NCBI GenBank assembly: GCA_946479665.1
Contig: CAMLGO010000006.1
Span: forward strand, 1 to 18,600
Origin: an uncultured Candidatus Saccharibacteria bacterium
Lineage (GTDB): Bacteria; Patescibacteria; Saccharimonadia; Saccharimonadales; UBA6022
Reading direction: 5' to 3'
DNA: 18,600 nucleotides
The stretch's first letter is position 1. Each line of letters starts with the position of its first letter. Positions 13,522-18,600 of this stretch are shown here, in pieces. A program made the position numbers and the translations under genes. Under the pieces are notes generated by a model that saw only the letters and a program-made list of their open reading frames with translations, was not told the origin of the DNA and made no database searches.

Positions 13522-13947
13522 ATGGCAAAAAAAGTAATCGGTAATCTCAAACTCCGTATCCCAGCTGGTCGTGCGACCGCAGGTCCTCCAGTTGGTTCAA
13601 CTCTTGGTCAATGGGGTCTTAACATGATGGATTTCATTAATCCATTTAACGACGCTACAAAAGCTGACATGGGCAAGGACGTTATTGTTCACCTTCAGGT
13701 GTTCGAAGATCGCACATTCGCATGGAAGTCACTTGGTCAGCCAGTTGACGACATGATCCGCGATGCTATCGGTATCAAAAAGGGTAGCGGCAAGCCACAC
13801 GCTGAAAAAGTTGGCAAGATCACTCGCGCACAGCTTGAAGCTATCGCCGAAGCGAAAAAGGACTTCCTTAACGCCAACGATCTTGATGCTCGTGTAAAGA
13901 TCATCGCTGGCTCAGCTCGCTCAATGGGTGTTGAAGTAGAAGGCTAA
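13522..13947 (+). CDS. rplK: Ribosomal protein L11 (uL11)
   Basis: The 141-residue protein has the L11 N-terminal domain (AKKVIGNLKLRIPAGRATAG, PPVGSTLGQWGLNMMDF with Pro22-Pro23) and the RNA-binding C-terminal domain (GKITRAQLEAIAEAKKDFLN, IIAGSARSMGVEVEG). It binds 23S rRNA at the GTPase-associated centre. The start is ATG 13522: an in-frame extension to 13459 would run through the promoter -10 and the leader hairpin and has no SD of its own. Two sites differ from the usual L11: GPPVGP is GPPVGS, and the FxTKTPPA element is replaced by FAWKSLGQP. It has its own promoter and terminator. Confidence 0.97.
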   Translation: MAKKVIGNLKLRIPAGRATAGPPVGSTLGQWGLNMMDFINPFNDATKADMGKDVIVHLQVFEDRTFAWKSLGQPVDDMIRDAIGIKKGSGKPHAEKVGKITRAQLEAIAEAKKDFLNANDLDARVKIIAGSARSMGVEVEG

Positions 13948-13974
13948 CAAGCCCAAAACAGAGAACAAAACAAC

Positions 13975-14002
13975 AAAATCTCCCGTGTATGCGGGAGATT
14001 TT
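13975..14002. terminator. Intrinsic terminator after rplK
   Basis: AAAATCTCCCG (13975-13985) pairs perfectly with CGGGAGATTTT (13992-14002), 11 bp with a 6-base loop. The A/T ends make it potentially bidirectional. Confidence 0.88.
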
Positions 14003-14051
14003 GCATAGTATCACACTCATACAACTTGTGCTTACTACGCATCTAGTGCAT

Positions 14052-14057
14052 TATATA
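14052..14057 (+). promoter_or_regulatory. Possible -10 (TATATA) six bases before the DUF1003 ATG
   Basis: An AT-rich -10-like element lies directly before ATG 14064 with no SD. TTGTGC at 14026-14031 pairs with an alternative -10 (CATTAT, 14049-14054) at 17 bases. Either reading gives an almost leaderless transcript. Confidence 0.35.
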
Positions 14058-14063
14058 GAAAGT

Positions 14064-14528
14064 ATGACATTCAACTGGCACAAACGACACCAAGAAGAAA
14101 CGTCACTTGGAGACCGCATCGCTGATATAGTTGCAGCAGGGATGGGATCGTGGCGATTCATCATCATTCAAACTATCTTCGTTCTCGTATGGATGACTCT
14201 CAATGCAATTGGCTTCGTCGCTCACTGGGACGCCTATCCCTTCATCTTGTTGAACCTGCTTTTTTCTACACAAGCAGCTTACGCCGCACCGATCATCATG
14301 ATGGCCCAAAACCGAGCCGCCGACCGTGACCGCCTGCAGGCTCAAAACGACTTCGAAACAAATGTCGAAGCGGAACACCGCATCGAACTGCTGCAGCGTC
14401 AGATTTCTCACCTTAAGCACGACGGCGACACGCAGCGCATCCAGCAGCTCGAAGCCAAAATTGCCTCGCTAGAAGCTAGCCACTCACGTCAGCTCGAGAC
14501 TATCATTGAGCTTTTGACTAAAAAATAG
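14064..14528 (+). CDS. DUF1003 family membrane protein
   Basis: The 154-residue product carries the DUF1003 signature: GSWRFIIIQTIFVLVWMTLN, then WDAYPFILLNLLFSTQAAYA and the motif PIIMMAQNRAADRDR, with two membrane spans. A long C-terminal coiled coil (about 95-150, RIELLQRQISHLKHDG) follows. Function is unknown; the family is common in bacteria as a small inner-membrane protein. I start it at ATG 14064 because the in-frame extension to 13989 would begin inside the rplK terminator hairpin. It separates rplK from rplA, which normally adjoin, and has no SD. Confidence 0.88.
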   Translation: MTFNWHKRHQEETSLGDRIADIVAAGMGSWRFIIIQTIFVLVWMTLNAIGFVAHWDAYPFILLNLLFSTQAAYAAPIIMMAQNRAADRDRLQAQNDFETNVEAEHRIELLQRQISHLKHDGDTQRIQQLEAKIASLEASHSRQLETIIELLTKK

Positions 14529-14570
14529 AATATACCGCGCAGGGCACGGTGGTAGATGCCCTCTTCGCAA

Positions 14571-14599
14571 TTGACGAAACCCTTATATCTTGCTATACT
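14571..14599 (+). promoter_or_regulatory. rplA promoter
   Basis: TTGACG (14571-14576), a 17-base spacer and TATACT (14594-14599), with the extended-10 TGC just before the hexamer. This is one of the best promoter matches in the window. The predicted start near 14606 gives a leader of about 63 bases. Confidence 0.8.
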
Positions 14600-14605
14600 A
14601 CCCCT

Positions 14606-14643
14606 ATAACAATCAATGTTGGGAGGCCGTGAAACGCCGTTAT
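14606..14643 (+). promoter_or_regulatory. Structured rplA leader, candidate L1 autoregulatory site
   Basis: ATAAC (14606-14610) pairs with GTTAT (14639-14643). GGC (14625-14627) pairs with GCC (14636-14638), directly next to it on the 3' side, leaving a 14-base asymmetric internal loop on the 5' side. Known L1 targets are helices with asymmetric internal loops, so this is a candidate; the match is by shape only. Confidence 0.35.
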
Positions 14644-14668
14644 TACCACAGAAAGGGTTTATACCTAC

Positions 14669-15652
14669 ATGGCAAAGAAAGCCGATTTGCTCGCTCAAGC
14701 TGCAGAACTAAAGCTTGAAGTGACAGAGAAGAACACAATTGCAGAAATCGAAGCTGCGATTGCAGGCGCATCAACAGAAGTTGAAGCTCCAAAAGAAGAG
14801 AAAGCAACCGCAAAAGCTGGTAAGCGTAGCGACAAAGCTATCGCTGAAGCTGAAGCAAAAGCCGAGAAGGAAGCACGCAAAGAAGCTGGCGACACTACTC
14901 CACAAAGTGAAGAAGCTGAAGCTCGCACTACCAAGGGTCCAAAGCCAGTTACTCGTCCACGCCTCGAACGCCGTGGCAAGAAGTACCAAGCAGTTGCCAA
15001 GAACGTAGAAGCTAGCAAGACCTACTCACTTGCTGAGGCTCTTGAAATCGCTACAAAAACCAACCCAGCTAAGTTTGATGCATCTGTTGAAGTACACGTT
15101 CGTCTTGGCGTTGACCCACGTCAGGCTGACCAGAACATTCGTACAACCGTATCACTTCCAAACGGTACAGGTAAAACCATCCGCGTTGCCGTATTTGCAC
15201 CTGAAGCAGATCACACCGCTGCTAAAAAAGCCGGTGCAGATGTTGTTGGTGATGAAGAATTCATCAAGCAGCTCGACAAAGAAGAGCTTAACTTCGATGT
15301 TCTCGTGGCAACTCCACAGTACATGCCGAAGCTTGGTAAGTATGCACGTCTTCTAGGTCCACGCGGCCTTATGCCAAACCCTAAGAGCGGTACCGTTGCA
15401 ACTGATGTTGCGAAGGCCGTTACCGAAGCTAAAGCTGGTAAGGTAGAATACCGTGTTGACAAGCAAGCGATTGTTCACCTTTCAATCGGTAAGGTATCAT
15501 TTGGCGCCGACAAGCTCGCCGTAAATGCAAAAGCATTCTTCGACAGCCTTCAAAGCCAAAAGCCACAGAGCCTAAAGGGTGGTTACGTGAAGTCTACTTC
15601 AATTAGCACGACTCAGGGCCCTGGCATCAAGGTTGAAAACGTCGTTAACTAA
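14669..15652 (+). CDS. rplA: Ribosomal protein L1 (uL1) with a ~100-residue N-terminal extension
   Basis: The 327-residue protein is ~100 residues longer than typical L1 (~230). The L1 core begins near residue 101 (RRGKKYQAVAKNVEASKTYS) and contains KFDASVEVHVRLGVDPRQAD, GKTIRVAVFA, LGPRGLMPNPKSGTV and the end KSTSISTTQGPGIKVE. The extension starts MAKKADLLAQAAELKLEV, then NTIAEIEAAIAGA, resembling the HeH/SAP/Rho-N nucleic-acid-binding hairpin. A Lys/Glu/Ala-rich linker (about 35-95) follows. L1 forms the mobile stalk that handles deacylated tRNA and often represses its own mRNA. The start ATG 14669 follows GAAAGGG at a long 11-base spacing. No rplJ-rplL follows; the gene ends at a strong terminator. 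Confidence 0.97.
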   Translation: MAKKADLLAQAAELKLEVTEKNTIAEIEAAIAGASTEVEAPKEEKATAKAGKRSDKAIAEAEAKAEKEARKEAGDTTPQSEEAEARTTKGPKPVTRPRLERRGKKYQAVAKNVEASKTYSLAEALEIATKTNPAKFDASVEVHVRLGVDPRQADQNIRTTVSLPNGTGKTIRVAVFAPEADHTAAKKAGADVVGDEEFIKQLDKEELNFDVLVATPQYMPKLGKYARLLGPRGLMPNPKSGTVATDVAKAVTEAKAGKVEYRVDKQAIVHLSIGKVSFGADKLAVNAKAFFDSLQSQKPQSLKGGYVKSTSISTTQGPGIKVENVVN

Positions 15653-15669
15653 TAACGATAGCAGCCAAC

Positions 15670-15701
15670 AAAAAATCGCTTCATTACGAAGCGATTTTTT
15701 T
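15670..15701. terminator. Bidirectional terminator between rplA and the coiled-coil gene
   Basis: AAAAAATCGCTTC (15670-15682) pairs with GAAGCGATTTTTT (15688-15700), 13 bp with a 5-base loop and T-runs on both strands. It serves the two convergent genes. Confidence 0.93.
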
Positions 15702-15718
15702 GCTTTTTCAGGCAACTG

Positions 15719-16435
15719 CTAATGGCGTACGCCTACGGCGTGCGCAACCATACTACCAAGCTTTCGAATACCGCCCGTAACTTCGTAAATCTCATGCTTT
15801 AGCGTATGTGATTCTTCGACTGCAGGAACTTCGACGGAGACAGGTATATCAATAGCACCTGTCGTTTCAGCAGGATTACTTTCTTTGCGCATCTCTTCTA
15901 TCTGTCGATCTCTTTCGGCCGTTCTCATAATTTCACGATCGAGCGCTTCAGACTTTTTCTCCAAATCATCATTAGCCGAATCAACTTGAGCTTGCAGACG
16001 TTCGATTTCACCATACAGGTACTGGATATCGGGACTTATTCTATCCTTGAGCGTTTCGACTTCTGCAAATAATGCAGCAACCTTTTCGCGCAAGATAGTA
16101 TTGGCGTCATTGAGAACTTCCGGTCCCATTTGCGCCTCGACGAGTTCATCAACAATGATATCCAACTTCTTCTCAGCCGAGTCAGTTTGGTATTCACCAA
16201 AGTCGGCCTGCATAATGGCGTCTTTGCCAATATAGCCAGCGGCCTTCATAATGAGCGCAGCCTTATGATCGGCAAACCCTTCAGGGCCCAAAACTTGTTG
16301 CATCAGGGCACCATCATACCCAACACTTCGCTCAATCAAGCCCCGAGTGGCTGTATGCTGATGTACCTTATCGAAAATCGGAGTTGCCGATTCTTGACCA
16401 TTTTGATGTGATAATGAAAAAGATTCTACACTCAT
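15719..16435 (-). CDS. Coiled-coil protein, unknown function
   Basis: The 238-residue product has a globular N-terminal half (about 1-115, with GLIERSVGYDGALMQQVLGP and HKAALIMKAAGYIGKDA) and a long charged coiled coil (about 125-195, ERLQAQVDSANDDLEKKSEA ... RDRQIEEMRKE). A Pro/Val-rich linker and a short C-terminal helix (GGIRKLGSMVAHAVGVRH) end the protein. I recognise no family. It is acidic and has no signal peptide or membrane span. The start ATG 16435 has only a weak AAAGG upstream; TATAAA on the minus strand about 25 bases before it could be a -10. Organisation suggests a cytoplasmic scaffold or cytoskeletal role, which is speculation. Confidence 0.7.
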   Translation of the reverse strand: MSVESFSLSHQNGQESATPIFDKVHQHTATRGLIERSVGYDGALMQQVLGPEGFADHKAALIMKAAGYIGKDAIMQADFGEYQTDSAEKKLDIIVDELVEAQMGPEVLNDANTILREKVAALFAEVETLKDRISPDIQYLYGEIERLQAQVDSANDDLEKKSEALDREIMRTAERDRQIEEMRKESNPAETTGAIDIPVSVEVPAVEESHTLKHEIYEVTGGIRKLGSMVAHAVGVRH

Positions 16436-16514
16436 AGAGCATGCCTTTGCTTATGGTTTTTATAGAGGGCTGTTTGTTTGGAACGGCTCTTACGCTAGAT
16501 AATACCATATGCGA

Positions 16515-16544
16515 TATGAAAAAAGTAGTATTTTCATACTTTTT
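16515..16544. repeat. Overlapping AT-rich inverted repeats
   Basis: TATGAAAA (16515-16522) pairs with TTTTCATA (16531-16538). Alternatively, AAAAAGTA (16520-16527) pairs with TACTTTTT (16537-16544). The two hairpins are mutually exclusive. The rest of the 250-base gap 16436-16685 holds no convincing gene or promoter apart from the thyA leader hairpin. Confidence 0.45.
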
Positions 16545-16636
16545 ATTGCCATTTGTCTATAAGAACAGAAAAAAGACGCAGCGACAAGGTGGTAGCCTGG
16601 CCATTTGTAAAAATATATTGTAAAGTAGCTGACAGG

Positions 16637-16663
16637 GTGGGTGAACATTAAGAGTTTACCTAC
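16637..16663 (+). promoter_or_regulatory. thyA leader hairpin
   Basis: A 10-bp stem with two G-U pairs (16637-16646 with 16654-16663) closes a 7-base loop. It ends seven bases before the SD GAGGAGG (16671-16677). It could affect ribosome access. Confidence 0.45.
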
Positions 16664-16685
16664 ATAATTTGAGGAGGTGGCTGCG

Positions 16686-17603
16686 TTGCAGCAATACCTA
16701 AACAGCCTTTGGAAGATCAGAACCAAGGGTGTTTTCCGTCCCGATCGCACCGGCACGGGCACAGTTAGTTGCTTCAGCGAGCAGTTGCGATTTGACCTCG
16801 CCAACGGCTTTCCGCTGATGACAACAAAGAAACTGCCCTTTGACAAAATTGCACACGAACTCCTGTGGTTTTTGCAAGGCGGCACCAATATCAGGTACCT
16901 CGTCGACCATGATGTCCATATTTGGGATGAATGGCCCTACAAGCACTACCTGCAAGCCGAAGGCAAGACCGTACCTGCGACCGACAGCGACGAATGGAAA
17001 TCTGGCATGAAAGCGTTCGTCGAACGCGTGAAGTCGGACGACACGTTCGCCGGCACGTACGGTGAACTCGGGCCAGTCTACGGTCATCAGTGGCGCCATT
17101 GGCCAGATGGAAACGGTGGAGAAATCGACCAGATCCAACTGGCCGTCGACACCATCAAGACAAACTCAAGCTCACGGCGAATCATCGTCAGCGCCTGGAA
17201 TGTAGCGGACATCGAAGAGATGGCCGTGGCTGGCTTGCCGCCGTGCCACTTGATGTTTCAGTTCTATGTTGCCGATGGCAAACTGAGCTGTCATCTGACT
17301 CAGCGGAGCGCCGACATGTTTTTGGGCGTTCCATTCAACATCGCATCATACGCGCTGCTGACAATGATGATGGCGCAGGTGACGGGACTAGAGGTTGGCG
17401 AGCTGGTCATGACACTTGTAGATGCACACATCTACAAGAACCATTTCGACCAAGTTGAAGAGCAGCTGTCGCGTTCTCCACGAGTGCTGCCAACAGTTCG
17501 CTTGAACCCTGAGGTGAAGGGCATCTTTGATTTCACCATCGATGACATCACTCTGGAAGGGTACGATCCCGACAAGATCATCCGGGCACCGGTAGCGGTG
17601 TAG
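16686..17603 (+). CDS. thyA: Thymidylate synthase
   Basis: The 305-residue enzyme converts dUMP to dTMP with methylene-tetrahydrofolate. Visible motifs are the phosphate-binding [49 protein letters not shown], the active-site [12 protein letters not shown] (Cys187), [20 protein letters not shown] and the end [12 protein letters not shown]. Length is between the E. coli (264) and L. casei (316) types. The start is TTG 16686, eight bases after a strong SD (GAGGAGG); a GTG at 16677 overlaps the SD. Leucine codons are strikingly CTG/TTG-rich (19 of 27), unlike neighbours. It is followed by its own terminator and then by Nudix and dCTP deaminase genes in the same pathway area. Confidence 0.97.
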   Translation: MQQYLNSLWKIRTKGVFRPDRTGTGTVSCFSEQLRFDLANGFPLMTTKKLPFDKIAHELLWFLQGGTNIRYLVDHDVHIWDEWPYKHYLQAEGKTVPATDSDEWKSGMKAFVERVKSDDTFAGTYGELGPVYGHQWRHWPDGNGGEIDQIQLAVDTIKTNSSSRRIIVSAWNVADIEEMAVAGLPPCHLMFQFYVADGKLSCHLTQRSADMFLGVPFNIASYALLTMMMAQVTGLEVGELVMTLVDAHIYKNHFDQVEEQLSRSPRVLPTVRLNPEVKGIFDFTIDDITLEGYDPDKIIRAPVAV

Positions 17604-17615
17604 GGTGACTTCTAC

Positions 17616-17678
17616 GCCCGATGAGTTGGCTCGATGAATCATTGATTCGTCGCTGGCTCATCGGGCCAATTCATTTTT
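17616..17678 (+). terminator. Intrinsic terminator after thyA
   Basis: GCCCGATGAG (17616-17625) pairs with CTCATCGGGC (17657-17666). A second inner stem (around 17632-17652, CGATGAATC with GATTCGTCG, one G-U) extends it. A T-run (CATTTTT) follows. Confidence 0.8.
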
Positions 17679-17692
17679 AGACATAATTTTTA

Positions 17693-17721
17693 TTGCATAA
17701 GCAACATGAGCATGCTACAGT
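17693..17721 (+). promoter_or_regulatory. Promoter of the Nudix-dcd operon
   Basis: TTGCAT (17693-17698), a 17-base spacer ending in extended-10 TGC, and TACAGT (17716-17721). The predicted start near 17728 gives a leader of about 45 bases. Confidence 0.6.
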
Positions 17722-17772
17722 TTAACCACAACCTAACAAAAACAAACATTTTCTACCTGGGGAGGTGAGAAC

Positions 17773-18267
17773 ATGCCACACATTCACACAAACGTGGGCG
17801 AGTTTGATTTAACCGTGGCCGGCTATCTGGTTCACGATAATTCAACTTTGCTTATCAAACACAAAAAACTACCAATCTGGACACCGCCAAGCGGACATGT
17901 TGAGCTTAATCAATCGCCAATCGACGCGCTCTATATGGAGATCAAAGAAGAGGCTGGAATCGACGAGTCACAGCTCGAACTTATTGAGACTCATCCGCGG
18001 CCAAAAAGCTTCGTAGCGTCAGCTACGGCCGTATCAATGCCGTTACCATTTGACCTCGAACATCACCCGGTTGATGACACGCATCGTCATATCAAAATAT
18101 CGTACGCTCTTAAAAGCAACACGAGTCATGTCGAGCCAGGCCCGGGAGAATCAAACACATTCAAATGGTTTACGGTTGACGAACTGCGCTCCTTCGGCGA
18201 CACTAATAGCAGTATTATCAGTTCGGCCATATATGCGATCGAGCGCGTCAGGGAGAGTGAAGAATGA
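17773..18267 (+). CDS. Nudix hydrolase with an altered Nudix box
   Basis: The 164-residue protein has a Nudix fold start (DLTVAGYLVHDNSTLLIKHK) and the box GHVELNQSPIDALYMEIKEEAG. The E-x-x-E-E metal core is present, but two usual positions differ: the Glu of G-x5-E is Gln, and the Arg of R-E is Met. The later part keeps ISYALKS and FKWFTVDEL. Activity is therefore plausible but not assured. The start ATG 17773 follows a strong GGGGAGGTG. The stop overlaps the dCTP deaminase start in ATGA, so the two are coupled. With thyA upstream, hydrolysis of a deoxynucleotide (for example dUTP) is an attractive but untested idea. Confidence 0.85.
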   Translation: MPHIHTNVGEFDLTVAGYLVHDNSTLLIKHKKLPIWTPPSGHVELNQSPIDALYMEIKEEAGIDESQLELIETHPRPKSFVASATAVSMPLPFDLEHHPVDDTHRHIKISYALKSNTSHVEPGPGESNTFKWFTVDELRSFGDTNSSIISSAIYAIERVRESEE

Positions 18268-18600
18268 GTGTCTATAGTAATACCGAGATTAAAGCAGCTA
18301 TTAATGATGGCACGATTGTATGCGTCCCATTCAATGAACAGCACGTTTCAGAGGCAAGCCTGGATTTTACTCTAGGCCACTACTTCTACAAACAAGAGTT
18401 CGACGAGAACGCTAAAGTCTATAATCCGTTCGACAAAGACGATGTTGATCGCTACTTTAAGGGCCCGCTCGAAGCCATGCCGCACAAGCAGTGGTGCGAC
18501 AAGTACGGCTATAAGTTATTTGAGAATATCCCAGAAGACCACCCAATCATCGTACTGCGTCCTGGCGAGCGTATCCTTGCGCACACGCACGAATTCGTCG
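18264..18600 (+). CDS. dcd: dCTP deaminase family protein, N-terminal part
   Basis: The frame runs off the right edge after about 112 residues. It begins MSVYSNTEIKAAINDGTIVC and shows the family's EASLDFTLGHYFY (the SLD-x-RLG element) and LRPGERILAHTHEFV (the LxPGExxLxxTxE element). The family deaminates dCTP to dUTP, and bifunctional members go on to dUMP; the residues that decide this lie beyond the window. It starts within the stop of the Nudix gene (ATGA overlap). Together with thyA it would form a dCTP to dUTP to dUMP to dTMP route. The segment between the two motifs (about residues 40-88) is longer than in E. coli Dcd, as in some divergent members. Confidence 0.85.
   Translation, partial: MSVYSNTEIKAAINDGTIVCVPFNEQHVSEASLDFTLGHYFYKQEFDENAKVYNPFDKDDVDRYFKGPLEAMPHKQWCDKYGYKLFENIPEDHPIIVLRPGERILAHTHEFV

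Noticed and set aside
14000..14015. A further CRP-type dyad (TTTGC-ATAGTA-TCACA)
   Set aside because: It has 8 of 10 half-site matches only if the weak left half is accepted. It overlaps the rplK terminator and is not placed sensibly for the DUF1003 -10.
13989..14063. Longer N-terminus for the DUF1003 protein
   Set aside because: The upstream start lies inside the rplK terminator hairpin; ATG 14064 fits the family and has a -10 just before it.
14695..15018. Long minus-strand open frames inside rplA and other genes
   Set aside because: They are shadows of strongly coding frames, with low-complexity Ala/Ser-rich products and no start signals.
16441..16623. Open frame of 60 codons in the gap before thyA
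   Set aside because: It runs through the AT-rich inverted repeats, has no SD or placed promoter, and the protein has no coherent organisation.
1..18600. Alternative genetic code (UGA as Gly, as in some CPR bacteria)
   Set aside because: Genes end at TGA where family lengths and overlapping starts expect it (277, 18267), and no gene needs a TGA read-through.
1..18600. tRNA, rRNA, CRISPR, insertion sequence or prophage
   Set aside because: Gaps were read for cloverleaf arms, regularly spaced repeats, terminal inverted repeats and transposase motifs; none was found.

Overview
The window reads as compact bacterial chromosome in the standard code: TGA ends several genes and never interrupts one. 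Gene content suggests a small-genome Patescibacteria/CPR lineage, most likely Saccharibacteria (TM7). The reasons are an unusual rpl/nusG neighbourhood, ribosomal protein L1 with a long N-terminal extension, many tiny membrane proteins, very short intergenic spaces, and no biosynthetic operons. The lineage is an inference from gene style, not from a marker search.

Layout. (1) 2-3844: an envelope polysaccharide unit, with the C-terminal end of a membrane glycosyltransferase followed by two extracytoplasmic NodB-type deacetylases whose sugar-binding-like modules are arranged in mirror order. (2) 3866-5155: a PhnB-like VOC protein, a 4-helix membrane protein and a Nudix hydrolase. (3) 5195-7448: a CRP/FNR-family regulator followed by three genes on the other strand (an 86-aa basic helical protein, an SPFH/band-7-like membrane protein and a 53-aa single-span protein). 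CRP-type dyads (TGTGA-N6-TCACA-like) lie before the first and last of these, and one overlaps the regulator's own possible promoter. (4) 7445-12075: FKBP prolyl isomerase, a P-loop kinase-like protein, a YgjP-type metallopeptidase, an orphan membrane histidine kinase and a GT2 membrane glycosyltransferase. (5) 12177-15652: secE-nusG, a small unknown gene, rplK, a DUF1003 membrane protein and rplA. rplK, the DUF1003 gene and rplA are separate transcription units, because promoters and intrinsic terminators are visible between them. (6) 15719-16435: a coiled-coil protein of unknown role. (7) 16686-18600: thyA, a Nudix protein and the start of a dCTP deaminase, together a pyrimidine deoxynucleotide group. 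thyA has strikingly different leucine codon use from the rest and is probably a later arrival.

Two cross-cutting patterns stand out. First, starts fall into two classes. About ten genes have a clear Shine-Dalgarno (SD) sequence, while seven have none and instead carry a -10 hexamer only 6-10 bases before ATG, which predicts leaderless or near-leaderless mRNAs. Second, secE, rplK, rplA and thyA each have a short inverted repeat in the leader, which suggests control at the mRNA level. All promoter, operator and RNA-structure calls are by eye and untested. I saw no tRNA, rRNA, CRISPR array, insertion sequence or prophage gene.
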